The notes beneath the pieces are model-generated. The model did no database searches and was not told the origin of the DNA. It was given only the letters and a program-made list of their open reading frames with translations. Below, one piece after another: positions 24,795 through 34,609 of a stretch of 64,000 nucleotides of DNA. The position numbers and the translations under genes are program-made. This DNA comes from Bacteroidales bacterium (GTDB lineage Bacteria; Bacteroidota; Bacteroidia; Bacteroidales; UBA932): positions 62,001 to 126,000 of the forward strand of contig JAFRQH010000003.1 of the NCBI GenBank assembly GCA_017428725.1, read 5' to 3'. Position 1 is the first letter of the stretch, and the number at the start of each line of letters is the position of its first letter.

Positions 24795-27700
24795 ATGAAA
24801 AAGTCCGTCATCACCGCCCTGCTCCTGCTGCTCGGCGCCCTGTGCGCCGGCCCCTTGCGCGCAGAAGGCAACTACTACTTCAAGACGCTCAACGTCCAGA
24901 GCGGACTGTCGCAGAATACAGTCAACGCCATCCTGCAGGACCGCCAGGGCTATATGTGGTTCGGCACCAAGGACGGGCTGAACCGCTACGACGGCACCCG
25001 TTTCCGGATCTTCAAGCATTCCCCGGAAGGGAGCGGCCTGTCGAGCAACTTCATCACCGCCCTCTGCGAAGACGCGGACGGCAACATCTGGATCGGGACC
25101 GACGCCGGGCTGGACATCTACACCCCGCTGACGGAGTCGTTCCGGAGCGTCCCGCTCGGGAGTGCGGACGACAATGCCCGGGCGGACGTCAGCCTGGTCT
25201 GTGCGGACCCGCAGGGCCACGTCTGGGTGGCCGTGGAGTCCGCCGGCATCTACCGTTTCGAGGGTGCGGACAGCGCCCCGGTGCACTTCTCCGTCCAGGA
25301 CCGCCCGATGCTCTCCAGCGTCTCCTCGATGGTCTTCGACCAGAACGGAACGATGTGGCTGGGCTGCTACGGGAGCGGCCTCTACTGCTCCGACGACGGC
25401 CTGCAGACGGTGACGCCCTACCGGGAGCGCGGCACCGGCCGGGAGCCGCTGCGGGACGAACTGGTCACCAGCCTCGTGGCCGAGCAGTACAACAACCTGG
25501 TCATCGGCTCGCTCAAGAGCGGGGTCTGGAATCTCAACCTCACGTCCGGCAGGCTGGAGAACCTCCTCGGCCAGGACCGGAACGGCGGCGCCGTCCGCTG
25601 CCGGGAGCTCCTGGTCACGAGCGACCGGCAGCTGCTGGCCGGCACGGAATCCGGCCTGTTCGTCCACGACCTCCAGACGGGGCGGACCGCCCACCTGCGC
25701 AGTTCGTACTACGATCCCCTGTCCATGGCCGCCAACTCCGTCTACGCTATGTGCGAGGACTACGAAGGCGGGGTCTGGATCGGCACCTACTTCGGCGGCG
25801 TCAACTACTACTCCCCCTCCTTCGCCTCCTTCCAGAAGTACTATCCGGAGAGCGGCCGGGACGACATGCTGGGCAAGCGCATCCGGGAGATCCGCCAGGA
25901 CGCCCGCGGCATCCTCTGGATCGGGACGGAAGACGGCGGGCTCCACCGCTTCCAGCCCGGTGCGCGGCGCTTCTCGCAGCTCAAGCCGTGGCTGGAATTC
26001 AACAACGTCCACGGCCTGTGCCTGATCGGGGACGATCTCTGGGTGGGGACCATCGCCCGCGGGCTGCGCATCATCGACACCCGCACCGGGGCCATCCGCA
26101 AGCGCTACGAGAACGCCGAAGGACACCGCATCCTCAACGACAACAACATCTACGCGGTCTTCTGCACCAAGGCGCGCGAGATCTTCCTGGGCACGCAGTA
26201 CGGCCTGATGAAGTACGATCCCGAGAAGGACTCCTTCGACGACATCCCCACCCTCAAGGGCAAGCACGTCTACGACATCAACGAAGACGTCCACGGCAAC
26301 CTGTGGGTGGCCACCTACGCCGACGGGGCCTGGCGCTACGACGTCCGCGAAGGGAAATGGCAGCAGTACCGGCACCGTGCCGGAAACCCGTCCAGCCTCC
26401 CCTACGACATCGTGATCAGCATCTTCCCCGATTCCCAGGGGCGCGTCTGGCTGACGACCCAGGGCGGCGGATGCTGCCGTTACGACGAGCAGGCCGACGC
26501 CTTCGTGAGCTACTCGGCCGCCGACGGCCTGCCCGACGAGATCGTCTACCAGATCGTCGAGGACAGGTCCGGCAAGCTCTGGATGACGACGGGCAAGGGC
26601 CTGGTGCGCTTCGACCCCGAGGCCGGCGCGGCCCTGGCGCTGTATACCACCGACAACGGCCTGCTCAGCGACCAGTTCAACTACAAGTCCTCGCTGCTCG
26701 CCCGCGACGGCAGGATCTACCTGGGCAGCATCCAGGGCCTGGTAGCCTTCCAGCCGGACGACCTGCGCGAGCCCAAGGCCGGGCCGACCCTGATCCTGTC
26801 CGACTTCACCCTGCTCGGCCAGGAGGTCCGGCCCGGCCCGGATTCCCCGCTGTCCAGGAGCATCTCCTACACCCGGGACCTCACCCTCCAGGCCAGCCAG
26901 AACACCTTCTCCTTCCGGATCGTCGCCCCGAACTACACCTCCCCGCAGGCCAAGCCCATCGAGTATATGCTGGAGGGCTACGACAACCTCTGGCAGAGCG
27001 ACGGCGCCAGCCCCGTCGCCTCCTACTCCAACCTGCCTCCGGGGCGCTACACCCTGCGCGCCCGGCTGCAGACCCGGATGTCCGGTCCCTCCGACGACGA
27101 TGCCAGCCTGGCCCTGGGCATCGTCATCCGCCCGCCGTTCTACCTCTCGCCCTGGGCCCTCTTCTTCTACTTCCTGTCCGCCCTGACGCTGCTCTGGTTC
27201 ACCATCTCGGGCATCCACAAACGCAACACGGCGCGGTACAACCACCAGGTCGAGCAGATCGAAGCGGAGAAGGAGCGCGCCATCTACGACTCCAAGATCG
27301 AGTTCTTCACCAACATCGCCCACGAGATCCGTACCCCGCTCACCCTGATCAACGGGCCGCTGGAGAGCATCCTGGGCCACGAAGGCCTGGACAGGGAGGT
27401 CCGCGAAGACCTGGGCATCATGAAGCGCAACACCGAGCGCCTGGTCGACCTGACCAACCAGCTGCTCGACTTCAACAAGATGGAGAGCCGCAACTACACG
27501 CTGACCTTCACCACCTGCAACGTCTCGGCGATCCTGCGCGACACCCTCGCCCGCTTCTCCGGCCTGGCCCGGCAGAGCGGCATCCGGCTGGACCTCGACG
27601 CACCGGAGGAAGACCTCTACGCCGACATCGGCGAGGAGGCCTTCACCAAGATCATCAGCAACCTGGTCAACAACGGCACCAAGTACGCCGCCACCTATCT

Positions 27701-28817
27701 CAAGGTGGCGCTGGAGCCGCTCACCGACCAGGACTCCTTCCGGATCACCACGGAGAACGACGGCAACGTAGTCCCGGACGCGATGAAGGAAGACATCTTC
27801 AAGCCCTTCGTCCGCTTCCGCGAGAGCGGTGGGGACAAGATTACGACCGGGACCGGACTCGGCCTGGGCCTGTCCCGCTCCCTCGCCGCCCTGCACGGCG
27901 GGTCGCTGGTGATGGCCCCGGGCACGGAGCTCAACATCTTCATCCTGACCCTGCCCCTCCGCCAGGCCACGGCCGCGCCGGCCCCGGAAGCCGGTCCGGC
28001 AGCCGGCGCGGAGGATGACCCCGTCCCGGTCCCCGAAGGCCGCAAACGGGTGCTGGTCGTCGACGACGACGCCGAGCTGCTCGCCTTCATCGGCAGCCAG
28101 CTGCGCAAGGAATACACGGTCTACACGGCGGACAACGGGAACGCGGCGCTGGAGATCCTGGACGAGCAGGACATCAACCTGGTGATCAGTGACGTGATGA
28201 TGGCCGGCATCGACGGCTTCACCCTCTGCAACGCGATCAAGTCGAACATCAAGTTCAGCCACATCCCCGTGATCCTGCTCACCGCCAAGACCAACCTGCA
28301 GGCCAAGATCGAGGGGATGGAAGCCGGCGCCGACAGCTACCTGGAGAAGCCTTTCTCGATCAAATACCTCAAGGCCTGCATCTTCAACCTGCTGGAGAAC
28401 CGGGAGAAACTCCGCCGGATCTTCGCCCAGTCCCCCTTCACCGAGACCGACGTGCTCGCCCTCTCCAAGGCGGACGAAGGCTTCATGGCGCACCTGGACC
28501 GGGTCATCGAAGCCAACTACGCCAACTCGGGCTTCACGATGGAGGATATGGCCAAAGAGTTCAACATGAGCCGGGCCAGCTTCTACCGCAAGATCAACGG
28601 CGTGCTGGACATGAGCCCCAACGACTACCTCCGCTTCGTGCGGCTCAAGAAGGCCGCCCAGCTCTTCCGGCAGGACGCCGTCCGGGTCAACGAAGCCTGC
28701 TACCTGGTCGGATTCAACTCCCCCTCCTACTTCGCCAAGTGCTTCCAGAAGCAGTTCGGCATATCACCAAAAGACTTCCTGGAGAAGAGTCTCCAGGAAG
28801 CCGGTAAGAAACATTGA
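24795..28817 (+). CDS. Hybrid two-component system sensor/regulator (HTCS)
   Basis: A 1340-residue one-protein signalling system. After a signal peptide (to ~24) come two seven-bladed periplasmic propellers made of 'Reg_prop' repeats ('GYMWFGTKDGLNRYDG', 'GNIWIGTDAGLDIY' and others, to ~650), a Y_Y_Y domain (~695-775), one membrane helix (~783-803), a histidine kinase (His843 in 'AHEIRTPLTLI', ATPase 'GTGLGLGLSRSL'), a receiver (Asp1133 in 'ISDVMMAGID') and an AraC-type helix-turn-helix (~1230-1340). HTCS proteins sense a breakdown oligosaccharide and activate the neighbouring susCD operon, here on the opposite strand and converging. A rhamnogalacturonan fragment is the likely signal. Confidence 0.95.
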   Translation: MKKSVITALLLLLGALCAGPLRAEGNYYFKTLNVQSGLSQNTVNAILQDRQGYMWFGTKDGLNRYDGTRFRIFKHSPEGSGLSSNFITALCEDADGNIWIGTDAGLDIYTPLTESFRSVPLGSADDNARADVSLVCADPQGHVWVAVESAGIYRFEGADSAPVHFSVQDRPMLSSVSSMVFDQNGTMWLGCYGSGLYCSDDGLQTVTPYRERGTGREPLRDELVTSLVAEQYNNLVIGSLKSGVWNLNLTSGRLENLLGQDRNGGAVRCRELLVTSDRQLLAGTESGLFVHDLQTGRTAHLRSSYYDPLSMAANSVYAMCEDYEGGVWIGTYFGGVNYYSPSFASFQKYYPESGRDDMLGKRIREIRQDARGILWIGTEDGGLHRFQPGARRFSQLKPWLEFNNVHGLCLIGDDLWVGTIARGLRIIDTRTGAIRKRYENAEGHRILNDNNIYAVFCTKAREIFLGTQYGLMKYDPEKDSFDDIPTLKGKHVYDINEDVHGNLWVATYADGAWRYDVREGKWQQYRHRAGNPSSLPYDIVISIFPDSQGRVWLTTQGGGCCRYDEQADAFVSYSAADGLPDEIVYQIVEDRSGKLWMTTGKGLVRFDPEAGAALALYTTDNGLLSDQFNYKSSLLARDGRIYLGSIQGLVAFQPDDLREPKAGPTLILSDFTLLGQEVRPGPDSPLSRSISYTRDLTLQASQNTFSFRIVAPNYTSPQAKPIEYMLEGYDNLWQSDGASPVASYSNLPPGRYTLRARLQTRMSGPSDDDASLALGIVIRPPFYLSPWALFFYFLSALTLLWFTISGIHKRNTARYNHQVEQIEAEKERAIYDSKIEFFTNIAHEIRTPLTLINGPLESILGHEGLDREVREDLGIMKRNTERLVDLTNQLLDFNKMESRNYTLTFTTCNVSAILRDTLARFSGLARQSGIRLDLDAPEEDLYADIGEEAFTKIISNLVNNGTKYAATYLKVALEPLTDQDSFRITTENDGNVVPDAMKEDIFKPFVRFRESGGDKITTGTGLGLGLSRSLAALHGGSLVMAPGTELNIFILTLPLRQATAAPAPEAGPAAGAEDDPVPVPEGRKRVLVVDDDAELLAFIGSQLRKEYTVYTADNGNAALEILDEQDINLVISDVMMAGIDGFTLCNAIKSNIKFSHIPVILLTAKTNLQAKIEGMEAGADSYLEKPFSIKYLKACIFNLLENREKLRRIFAQSPFTETDVLALSKADEGFMAHLDRVIEANYANSGFTMEDMAKEFNMSRASFYRKINGVLDMSPNDYLRFVRLKKAAQLFRQDAVRVNEACYLVGFNSPSYFAKCFQKQFGISPKDFLEKSLQEAGKKH

Positions 28818-28829
28818 CGGGACCCGCCG

Positions 28830-30674
28830 TCAGTGCAGGGTCGGAGTCCAGTCCCTGTATGTGTAGAACGCCTGCTTGCGCTCCCCCTTCTCGGAGTACA
28901 GCCCCTTGCGGTTGAAGTCGTCCTGGATGCCGGGCAGGAAGCGGCGCGGGGAGCGGAAGTCCTTGAGGATCCAGGGCGAGACGCCCGCGAGGGCGTCGAT
29001 CCGCTCCAGCATCCCGATGTTCTTCTGGTAGAGGTAGTCCTGATACTCCTCGGTGAAGCGCTCCGTGCGGTCGCCGTGCAGGCCGAACTTGGCCCCGCCG
29101 CCGAGCTCCGTGATGACCACGGGCTTCTCCACGGGGAAGGTCCACCGCACCCGGTCGCACTTGTCGCTGTCGCCGTCGTACCAGCCGACATATTGGTTGA
29201 AACTGATGATGTCGGTATACTCCAGCAGTTCGTCGTTGACCGTCAGCGTGGCTTCGTCCAGGTTCTCCTTCTCCATCGCGGCGCTGACCAGGCGCGTGCC
29301 GTCCAACTCGCGGGCCTTGGCGATGAGCTTGCGCAGGAACTCCAGACGGGCCGGCAGGCGGGGCGTCTCGTTGGCCACGGACCAGATGATCACGTTCGCG
29401 CGGTTGCGGTCGCGGATGATCATGTCCGTGAGCTGGTGCTCTGCATTGGTGTAGGTCGCGGGATTCTCCCACTGGATGGTCCAGTAGACGGGAATCTCAT
29501 CCCAGACCAGCAGGCCCATCTCCTCGGCGGTGCGCACCATCGCCTCGTTGTGCGGGTAATGCGCCAGGCGCACGAAGTTGCAGCCCAGCTCCTTGGCCCA
29601 TCCGAGCAGGATGCGGGCATCCGCCTCGCCGTTGGCCCGGCCGCTGGGCGGGGCCGGGATTTCCTCGTGGATCGAGATGCCCTTGCAGAAGATGGGCTCC
29701 CCGTTCAGCAGGATGCGCGTCCCCTGCGTCTCGATGGTCCGGAAGCCGATCCGGTCCCGGACTTCGTCGGTCTCCGAGGAGATCCGCACGTCATAGAGCT
29801 TCGGATCGGACGGGCTCCAGCACTGCGGCTTCGCCGCCACGCGGAAGGCGGCCTTGCCGGAGGCGTCGGCCGTCATCGGCTCGTGGATGCCCAGCTCGTC
29901 GATGTCCAGCGAGACCCGCTGGGCCGGCGCCGGGCCGTCCAGCTGGACCCAGCCCTCGATGCTGCTCCGGTCCTTGGACAGCTGGACGCTGTATTCCCGG
30001 ATGAAGGTCTCGGGGACGGTGACCAGGTAGACGTCGCGCGTGATCCCGCCGTAGTTCCACCAGTCGGAATTGACAGTCGGGACCCCTTCGAACATCCGCT
30101 TGTTGTCCACCTTCACGATCACGGCGTTCTCGCCGGAGCGGACCTGGTCCGTGATCTCGATGTTGAAGGGCGTGTATCCGCCCAGGTGCTTGGCGACGGG
30201 ATGGCCGTTCAGGCCCACGACCGCCTCGTAGTTGGCTGCCCCGAAATACAGGAAGGTCCGAGTCCCGGGCCGGGGCGAGGCCTGGAACTTCTGCCGGTAC
30301 CAGACCGTCCCCTCATAGAGGTACAACTCCGGGCGCTGGGTGTTCCAGTCGCCGGGGACCCGCAGTTCGGACGCCGTGTCGAAGTCGTATTCGACCAGCT
30401 TGGTCCGGTCGGCGTGGAAACTCCGGTCGGCGAAGAAGGTCTCGGCGTCCGGCATCGGGTTGCGGCGGTAATCGTAATACCCCGTCTCATACTGGTCGAT
30501 GAAAGCCTTCCAGTTGCCGTCCAGGGACACCTTCTCCCGGCTGCCGACATTCTGGATCTGGGCGGAGAGCCCGAAACAGCCGTCGTCCGCAGGCGGGACG
30601 GGATCCGCCTGCTGCGCACAGGAGACGCCCAGGACGAGCAGGCAGGAAAAGGCCAGATAGATGATTCGTTTCAT
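28830..30674 (-). CDS. Glycoside hydrolase family 2 lipoprotein (beta-glucuronidase/galactosidase-like)
   Basis: A 614-residue lipoprotein (Cys19 after 'VLGVS') with a compact three-domain GH2 layout: jelly roll (~45-215), Ig-like (~220-315), and TIM barrel with acid/base Glu436 in 'WSVANETPR' and nucleophile Glu523 in 'VVITELGGG'. The size and motifs resemble beta-glucuronidases and the GH2 enzymes found in rhamnogalacturonan loci. ATG 30674 begins a proper signal peptide; an upstream start would add an unlikely N-terminus. It is the last gene of the SusCD operon, separated from the CE15 gene by 91 bases containing a hairpin. Its 3' end lies 12 bases from the HTCS stop. Confidence 0.88.
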   Translation of the reverse strand: MKRIIYLAFSCLLVLGVSCAQQADPVPPADDGCFGLSAQIQNVGSREKVSLDGNWKAFIDQYETGYYDYRRNPMPDAETFFADRSFHADRTKLVEYDFDTASELRVPGDWNTQRPELYLYEGTVWYRQKFQASPRPGTRTFLYFGAANYEAVVGLNGHPVAKHLGGYTPFNIEITDQVRSGENAVIVKVDNKRMFEGVPTVNSDWWNYGGITRDVYLVTVPETFIREYSVQLSKDRSSIEGWVQLDGPAPAQRVSLDIDELGIHEPMTADASGKAAFRVAAKPQCWSPSDPKLYDVRISSETDEVRDRIGFRTIETQGTRILLNGEPIFCKGISIHEEIPAPPSGRANGEADARILLGWAKELGCNFVRLAHYPHNEAMVRTAEEMGLLVWDEIPVYWTIQWENPATYTNAEHQLTDMIIRDRNRANVIIWSVANETPRLPARLEFLRKLIAKARELDGTRLVSAAMEKENLDEATLTVNDELLEYTDIISFNQYVGWYDGDSDKCDRVRWTFPVEKPVVITELGGGAKFGLHGDRTERFTEEYQDYLYQKNIGMLERIDALAGVSPWILKDFRSPRRFLPGIQDDFNRKGLYSEKGERKQAFYTYRDWTPTLH

Positions 30675-30695
30675 GATTCCATGGTTTTGATCAAA

Positions 30696-30724
30696 GGATA
30701 GCGGCACCTTTGGCACCGCTATCC
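30696..30724. repeat. Intra-operon hairpin between the CE15 and GH2 genes
   Basis: Perfect 9-bp arms (30696-30704 'GGATAGCGG' and 30716-30724) enclose 11 bases. It lacks a strong T-run on the minus strand, so it is more likely an mRNA-processing or attenuation site than a full terminator. Confidence 0.5.
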
Positions 30725-30765
30725 CGGCGAGCCAAGAAACCCAACCATTAAGTTTAACCAAAAAT

Positions 30766-32217
30766 CTAGAAATCTATGTATTTCTTGGCGAATTCGAAGA
30801 AAGCGGGCCAGTCCGGCGCATCCGTGTGGCCGCCGTTGTGGTAGCGGTATCCAAGGTCTCCCTCGATGTAGGCCTTGTCCACCTGCGGCTTGTCGTCCTT
30901 CATCACCAGGCCGGTACGACCCAGCAGCTCATAGGCGGGCGAGGCCGCCGCGGCCGTCAGGTAGATGCCGTAGGGGTCGGACCACTGGCTGGTCGTGCCG
31001 CCGTTGAAGAAGACGGGACGCGGCGCGCACAGGGCCACGATGGAGTGTGCGTCCACCGGACAGAGCTCCACCTTGCGCGGCAGGTACTTGCCGGGGAGGA
31101 GCGGGCCGCACCATTTGAGGAAGTTGCCCGCCATCCAGTGGTACTCGGACGGGGTGGCGGAATTCTCCAGGTCCTGCCCCCAGTGGCGCCGGTTCATCTT
31201 GGTCCCCAGGCTGCCGGCATCGCTCGGGAAGCCGATGCTGATGCGGTCGTCGCAGGCCATCGCGTAGAGCGCCGTCTTGCCGTAGCGGGAGTGACCGCCC
31301 AGGCCGATGCCCTTCGGGTCAATGCGCGGGTCGGTCAGCAGGAAGTCGATCAGGCGGCTGATCCCCCAGGACCAGGCTCCGATGGAGCCCCAGTCGGAGG
31401 GTTTGCGCCAATTGCCCTTGTTGACCAGGCCGATCAGGTAGTCGGTCAGCGAGGCGCCGTTGTCGGGCTGGAGATTGTTGGGATTGAAGATGCACAGGCC
31501 CCAGCCCTGCTGGCTCATGATGCTCCAGTACTGGTCGATGGCCATATCCCAGGAGATCAGGATCATCACCGGCACGGGCTTGGTCGTGCCCTTGGGCAGG
31601 CGCAGGGTCGCGGACACGGTCGGGGCGTTCTTGATGGCGGGATAGGACGAGCAGTCAATCTCGCCCAGGATGTTGACCTGGGTGAACTCACGCCCGGCCT
31701 TCTTGCCGTCGAACTCCATCGACTTGAAAGTCACGGCGGGGAGTTTCTCCTTGGCGGGGAAGAAGCCGAACAGGCTCTCCTGCACGTCCTTGAGGATTTC
31801 GGGGCGGCGCAGCCGCCACCAGTCCTCCGCCGTGCGGATCTCCCGGCCGTTGTCCATCCGGGTCAGCGAGATGGGCGTGTAGCTGCCCACGCGCCAGGGC
31901 TCTTTGCCCGGGAAGAAGCCGGCCTCCGTGTCGTCGTAGTTGTCCCACAGGCCGAACAGCGAGCGGTTGAGGTCGTGGCCGTTGTACATATATCGTCCCT
32001 CCGGGTTGTCGGGGTTCTGGACCACGGAACCGGCGGGACGGTTCGGGTCGACGGCCCTGGGGACCAGGTCGGGCAGTTTGATGTGCATCTGCTGCAGCAT
32101 CTGCTGGAAGTCCATATCGTTGGTCACCACCTGCGGCGGGAAGGCCGGGATGCGCTCCTGGGCTGCCGCCAGCACGGGCAGCGCCGCCAGGATGAGGATC
32201 CAAATGATTCGTTTCAT
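30766..32217 (-). CDS. CE15-type glucuronoyl esterase family protein
   Basis: A 483-residue exported alpha/beta-hydrolase (signal peptide ending near 'LAAAQ'). The CE15 nucleophile motif is clear: Ser310 in 'LGGHSRYGKTAL'. The catalytic His is expected at His464 in 'YHNGGHTDAPDW'. CE15 enzymes hydrolyse esters of glucuronic acid; bacterial members in pectin loci may use other uronate esters. It lies 13 bases behind the GH78 gene in the SusCD operon. It shares the SRxGK motif, but little overall layout, with the first domain of the double hydrolase at 10284. Confidence 0.85.
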   Translation of the reverse strand: MKRIIWILILAALPVLAAAQERIPAFPPQVVTNDMDFQQMLQQMHIKLPDLVPRAVDPNRPAGSVVQNPDNPEGRYMYNGHDLNRSLFGLWDNYDDTEAGFFPGKEPWRVGSYTPISLTRMDNGREIRTAEDWWRLRRPEILKDVQESLFGFFPAKEKLPAVTFKSMEFDGKKAGREFTQVNILGEIDCSSYPAIKNAPTVSATLRLPKGTTKPVPVMILISWDMAIDQYWSIMSQQGWGLCIFNPNNLQPDNGASLTDYLIGLVNKGNWRKPSDWGSIGAWSWGISRLIDFLLTDPRIDPKGIGLGGHSRYGKTALYAMACDDRISIGFPSDAGSLGTKMNRRHWGQDLENSATPSEYHWMAGNFLKWCGPLLPGKYLPRKVELCPVDAHSIVALCAPRPVFFNGGTTSQWSDPYGIYLTAAAASPAYELLGRTGLVMKDDKPQVDKAYIEGDLGYRYHNGGHTDAPDWPAFFEFAKKYIDF

Positions 32218-32230
32218 ATCGCTGTGCTTG

Positions 32231-34600
32231 TTAGAGTGTCAATTTGTTCTGGCCGGCGTGGAGCGGCGTCTCCTTGCCCTGCCAGCAGAAAGTACCGGTC
32301 ACGCCGGCCGGAAGGGTGATCTCCGCCTGCAGCCTACGTCCGAGCTTGTAGCTGACCGAGATCTCCCCGGCGGGATGCGGCATCGTGCCGCCGATCTCGC
32401 GGATCTGCCCGAGGAACGGGCGGATGACGACCTGCTTGAAGCCGGGCGCTGCGCTGTCGATGCCGAGGATCGTGCGGTAGAACTCGATGTTGGGGCTGGA
32501 CCCCCAGGCGTGGCAGTCCGAGCGGGTGTTCTCCACGTTGGAGGTCTCCCCCCACGTGGTCATCCCGAGCTCCAGGTTGCGGCGCCACACGTCCAGCCAG
32601 GACAGGTAGGCGTCGCCCAGGCCGGCCCGCACCATCGCCTCGTGCGTGTAGTACTTGAAGTAGAGCGTAGCCTGCGTGAGCGTGGCGTCATCCTGGATCT
32701 GCAGGGCGATGCGCCGGGCGTCCTCACCCGTCACCAGGCCGGTCAGGATGGCCAGCGCATTGGCATGTTGGGAGTACACGTTCTTGTCCACGGTGTCCGC
32801 GAAGCGGCCCTTGGCGGCATCCCAGTAGCGGGCGCGGATGGTCGCGGCGAGCTGCTCCGCGCGCTCGCGGTAACGCCGCACGTAGTCCCCCATCCCGAAA
32901 GTCTCCTCCAGCTCTGCCGCCATCTGGTAGGTCAGCAGCAGGTGCAGGTCCAGCACGGCGGAGCCGCCGTCGGAGCCGACGGGGCTCATCCCGCGCATGA
33001 ATCCCATCGCCCAGTCCACGAAGGCCCAGTTGGGGAGGTTTCGGATGGAGCCGCCCTCATCGGTGAAACGGATGAAGTAGTCGAGCACCTGGCGGGAGCC
33101 CGAGATCTTCTCGCGCAGGAAATCCGGATCGTCCACGTACATCATGTAGTCGTGGAGCATCCAGATGTAGGCCATCGAATAGGTGGGGATGATCTGCGGG
33201 TTGACGGACGGGTAGCGGCTCTGCGTGATGCCCTCCGGCTGGCGGGAATGGTCCAGCTGGTCGAGCAGGCTCTTCAGCAGGCGGGGATCCCCGGCGTTGA
33301 ACAGGGACACCAGTTCCTGGATGCGGGCGTCGCCGCCGTACTGGAGCTGCTCATAGTACGGGCAGTCCATATACGTCTCCACGGCGCACAGGCGGGCGGT
33401 CCGCCAGCCCACTTCGAGGATGCGCTGCATCGTCTCGTCCGGGGTGTCCAGGTGGGCGCGCATCACGAACGGGAAGCCCACGAAGGTGCTGCGGATGTCC
33501 GCGATCTCCAGGGGCTCGTCCTGCGTCTCCACCTCCACGTTGACATAGCGGAAGGTCCGGTAGAACGAGGCCGTGTACTCCTGGCCGCGGCTGCCGTCGG
33601 CGATCAGCACGTCCGTGCGGCCGCCGATGCGCTTGCCCTCGATCTCGTCGCGGTTGCCCTTCGAGAAACGGTTGTCGGTCAGGGCCTCGGCGTAGGTCAG
33701 CAGGACCCGGGCGCCCTTGCCGCCGTTCAGGATGACGGTCGGGAAGGCGTTGGTCAGCACCTTGTTGTCCAGCAGGAAGCTGGCCTTGGTGTTGGCCGGG
33801 ACGGTGATGGCAGCGGCCGCCTGCGGGAAGGCCGCAGGGATGCGGACGCCCTCGGAGCGGCGCACCGCGAAGAAGCGCTGCGGGGTCCGCTCCATCTGCG
33901 GGAGCGGCGAGGGGGTCAGGCGCCAGGTCTTGCCGACGTCGATCCCGACGGTCAGCTTCGGCGTACCGGGGCTGATCTGGCGGGGATCCTGCCAGCCGGA
34001 GGCGTCGAAGCCCGGCTCCATCCAGCCCTTCTCGCGCAGCGCCATGTCGACCTGTTCGTCCGGGGAGACGACCGAATAGCCGAACACGCGGCCGGCGGTC
34101 GAGACCGTATAGGCCTTGTCCTGGACGCACTTCCAGCCCGCCCCCGTGTTCAGCACGGCGGAGGCTTCGGTCGTCCCCTGCAGGATGAAGGCCGTGCGGA
34201 GCGTGAACTGCGCCTCGGCGCGTCCCGGCCCCTCGTTCCAAACCTTGGCCGCGACGACGTTGCGCCCGGTCTTCAGGTACGGAGCCAGGTCCACATCCTC
34301 GAAATTCCAGTGCTCGATGTCGCAGCGGGCCGGCCCCAGGGAGACCAGTTCGCCGTTGACATAGAGTTTGTAGCGATTGTCGGCCGACACCCAAACGGGG
34401 AATTCCGCCGGCTTGGCGGCCAGGTCCAGGTCCTTCCGAAAGAGGTAGACTCCGTAGGCCTGCGGGTCACAGCCGGGCACTTCCACCCAGCGGGCATCCC
34501 ACTGCCGGCGCAGCAGCGGGGAAACGTCCGGTCCGGCAAAGGATGCCGGACCAGACAGAAGGCACAGGGCAACGAGTGCCTGTTTCCACAGATGATTCAT
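32231..34600 (-). CDS. Alpha-L-rhamnosidase family protein (GH78)
   Basis: A 789-residue exported enzyme. N-terminal beta-sandwiches (~35-380; 'SADNRYKLYVNGELVSLGPAR' is typical of the rhamnosidase N domain) are followed by an (alpha/alpha)6 barrel and a C-terminal beta domain. The conserved acidic block reads 'DCPYYEQLQYGGDARIQ' (residues 412-428), corresponding to the DCPQRxERxxWxGD motif with Glu417 and Asp424. It should release terminal L-rhamnose from rhamnogalacturonan fragments. Nine bases after susD, it is the first hydrolase of the operon. Confidence 0.88.
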   Translation of the reverse strand: MNHLWKQALVALCLLSGPASFAGPDVSPLLRRQWDARWVEVPGCDPQAYGVYLFRKDLDLAAKPAEFPVWVSADNRYKLYVNGELVSLGPARCDIEHWNFEDVDLAPYLKTGRNVVAAKVWNEGPGRAEAQFTLRTAFILQGTTEASAVLNTGAGWKCVQDKAYTVSTAGRVFGYSVVSPDEQVDMALREKGWMEPGFDASGWQDPRQISPGTPKLTVGIDVGKTWRLTPSPLPQMERTPQRFFAVRRSEGVRIPAAFPQAAAAITVPANTKASFLLDNKVLTNAFPTVILNGGKGARVLLTYAEALTDNRFSKGNRDEIEGKRIGGRTDVLIADGSRGQEYTASFYRTFRYVNVEVETQDEPLEIADIRSTFVGFPFVMRAHLDTPDETMQRILEVGWRTARLCAVETYMDCPYYEQLQYGGDARIQELVSLFNAGDPRLLKSLLDQLDHSRQPEGITQSRYPSVNPQIIPTYSMAYIWMLHDYMMYVDDPDFLREKISGSRQVLDYFIRFTDEGGSIRNLPNWAFVDWAMGFMRGMSPVGSDGGSAVLDLHLLLTYQMAAELEETFGMGDYVRRYRERAEQLAATIRARYWDAAKGRFADTVDKNVYSQHANALAILTGLVTGEDARRIALQIQDDATLTQATLYFKYYTHEAMVRAGLGDAYLSWLDVWRRNLELGMTTWGETSNVENTRSDCHAWGSSPNIEFYRTILGIDSAAPGFKQVVIRPFLGQIREIGGTMPHPAGEISVSYKLGRRLQAEITLPAGVTGTFCWQGKETPLHAGQNKLTL

Positions 34601-34609
34601 AAGACCAGA

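Noticed and set aside
24681..28493. A 1270-codon open frame antisense to the HTCS gene
   Set aside because: It has the low-complexity Val/Asp/Gly/Leu composition of a complementary-strand frame in high-GC DNA, no recognisable motif, and lies wholly opposite a clear gene. Similar long antisense frames at 31940-36385 (+), 59737-63399 (+), 43740-47582 (-) and 2330-4039 (+) were rejected for the same reason.
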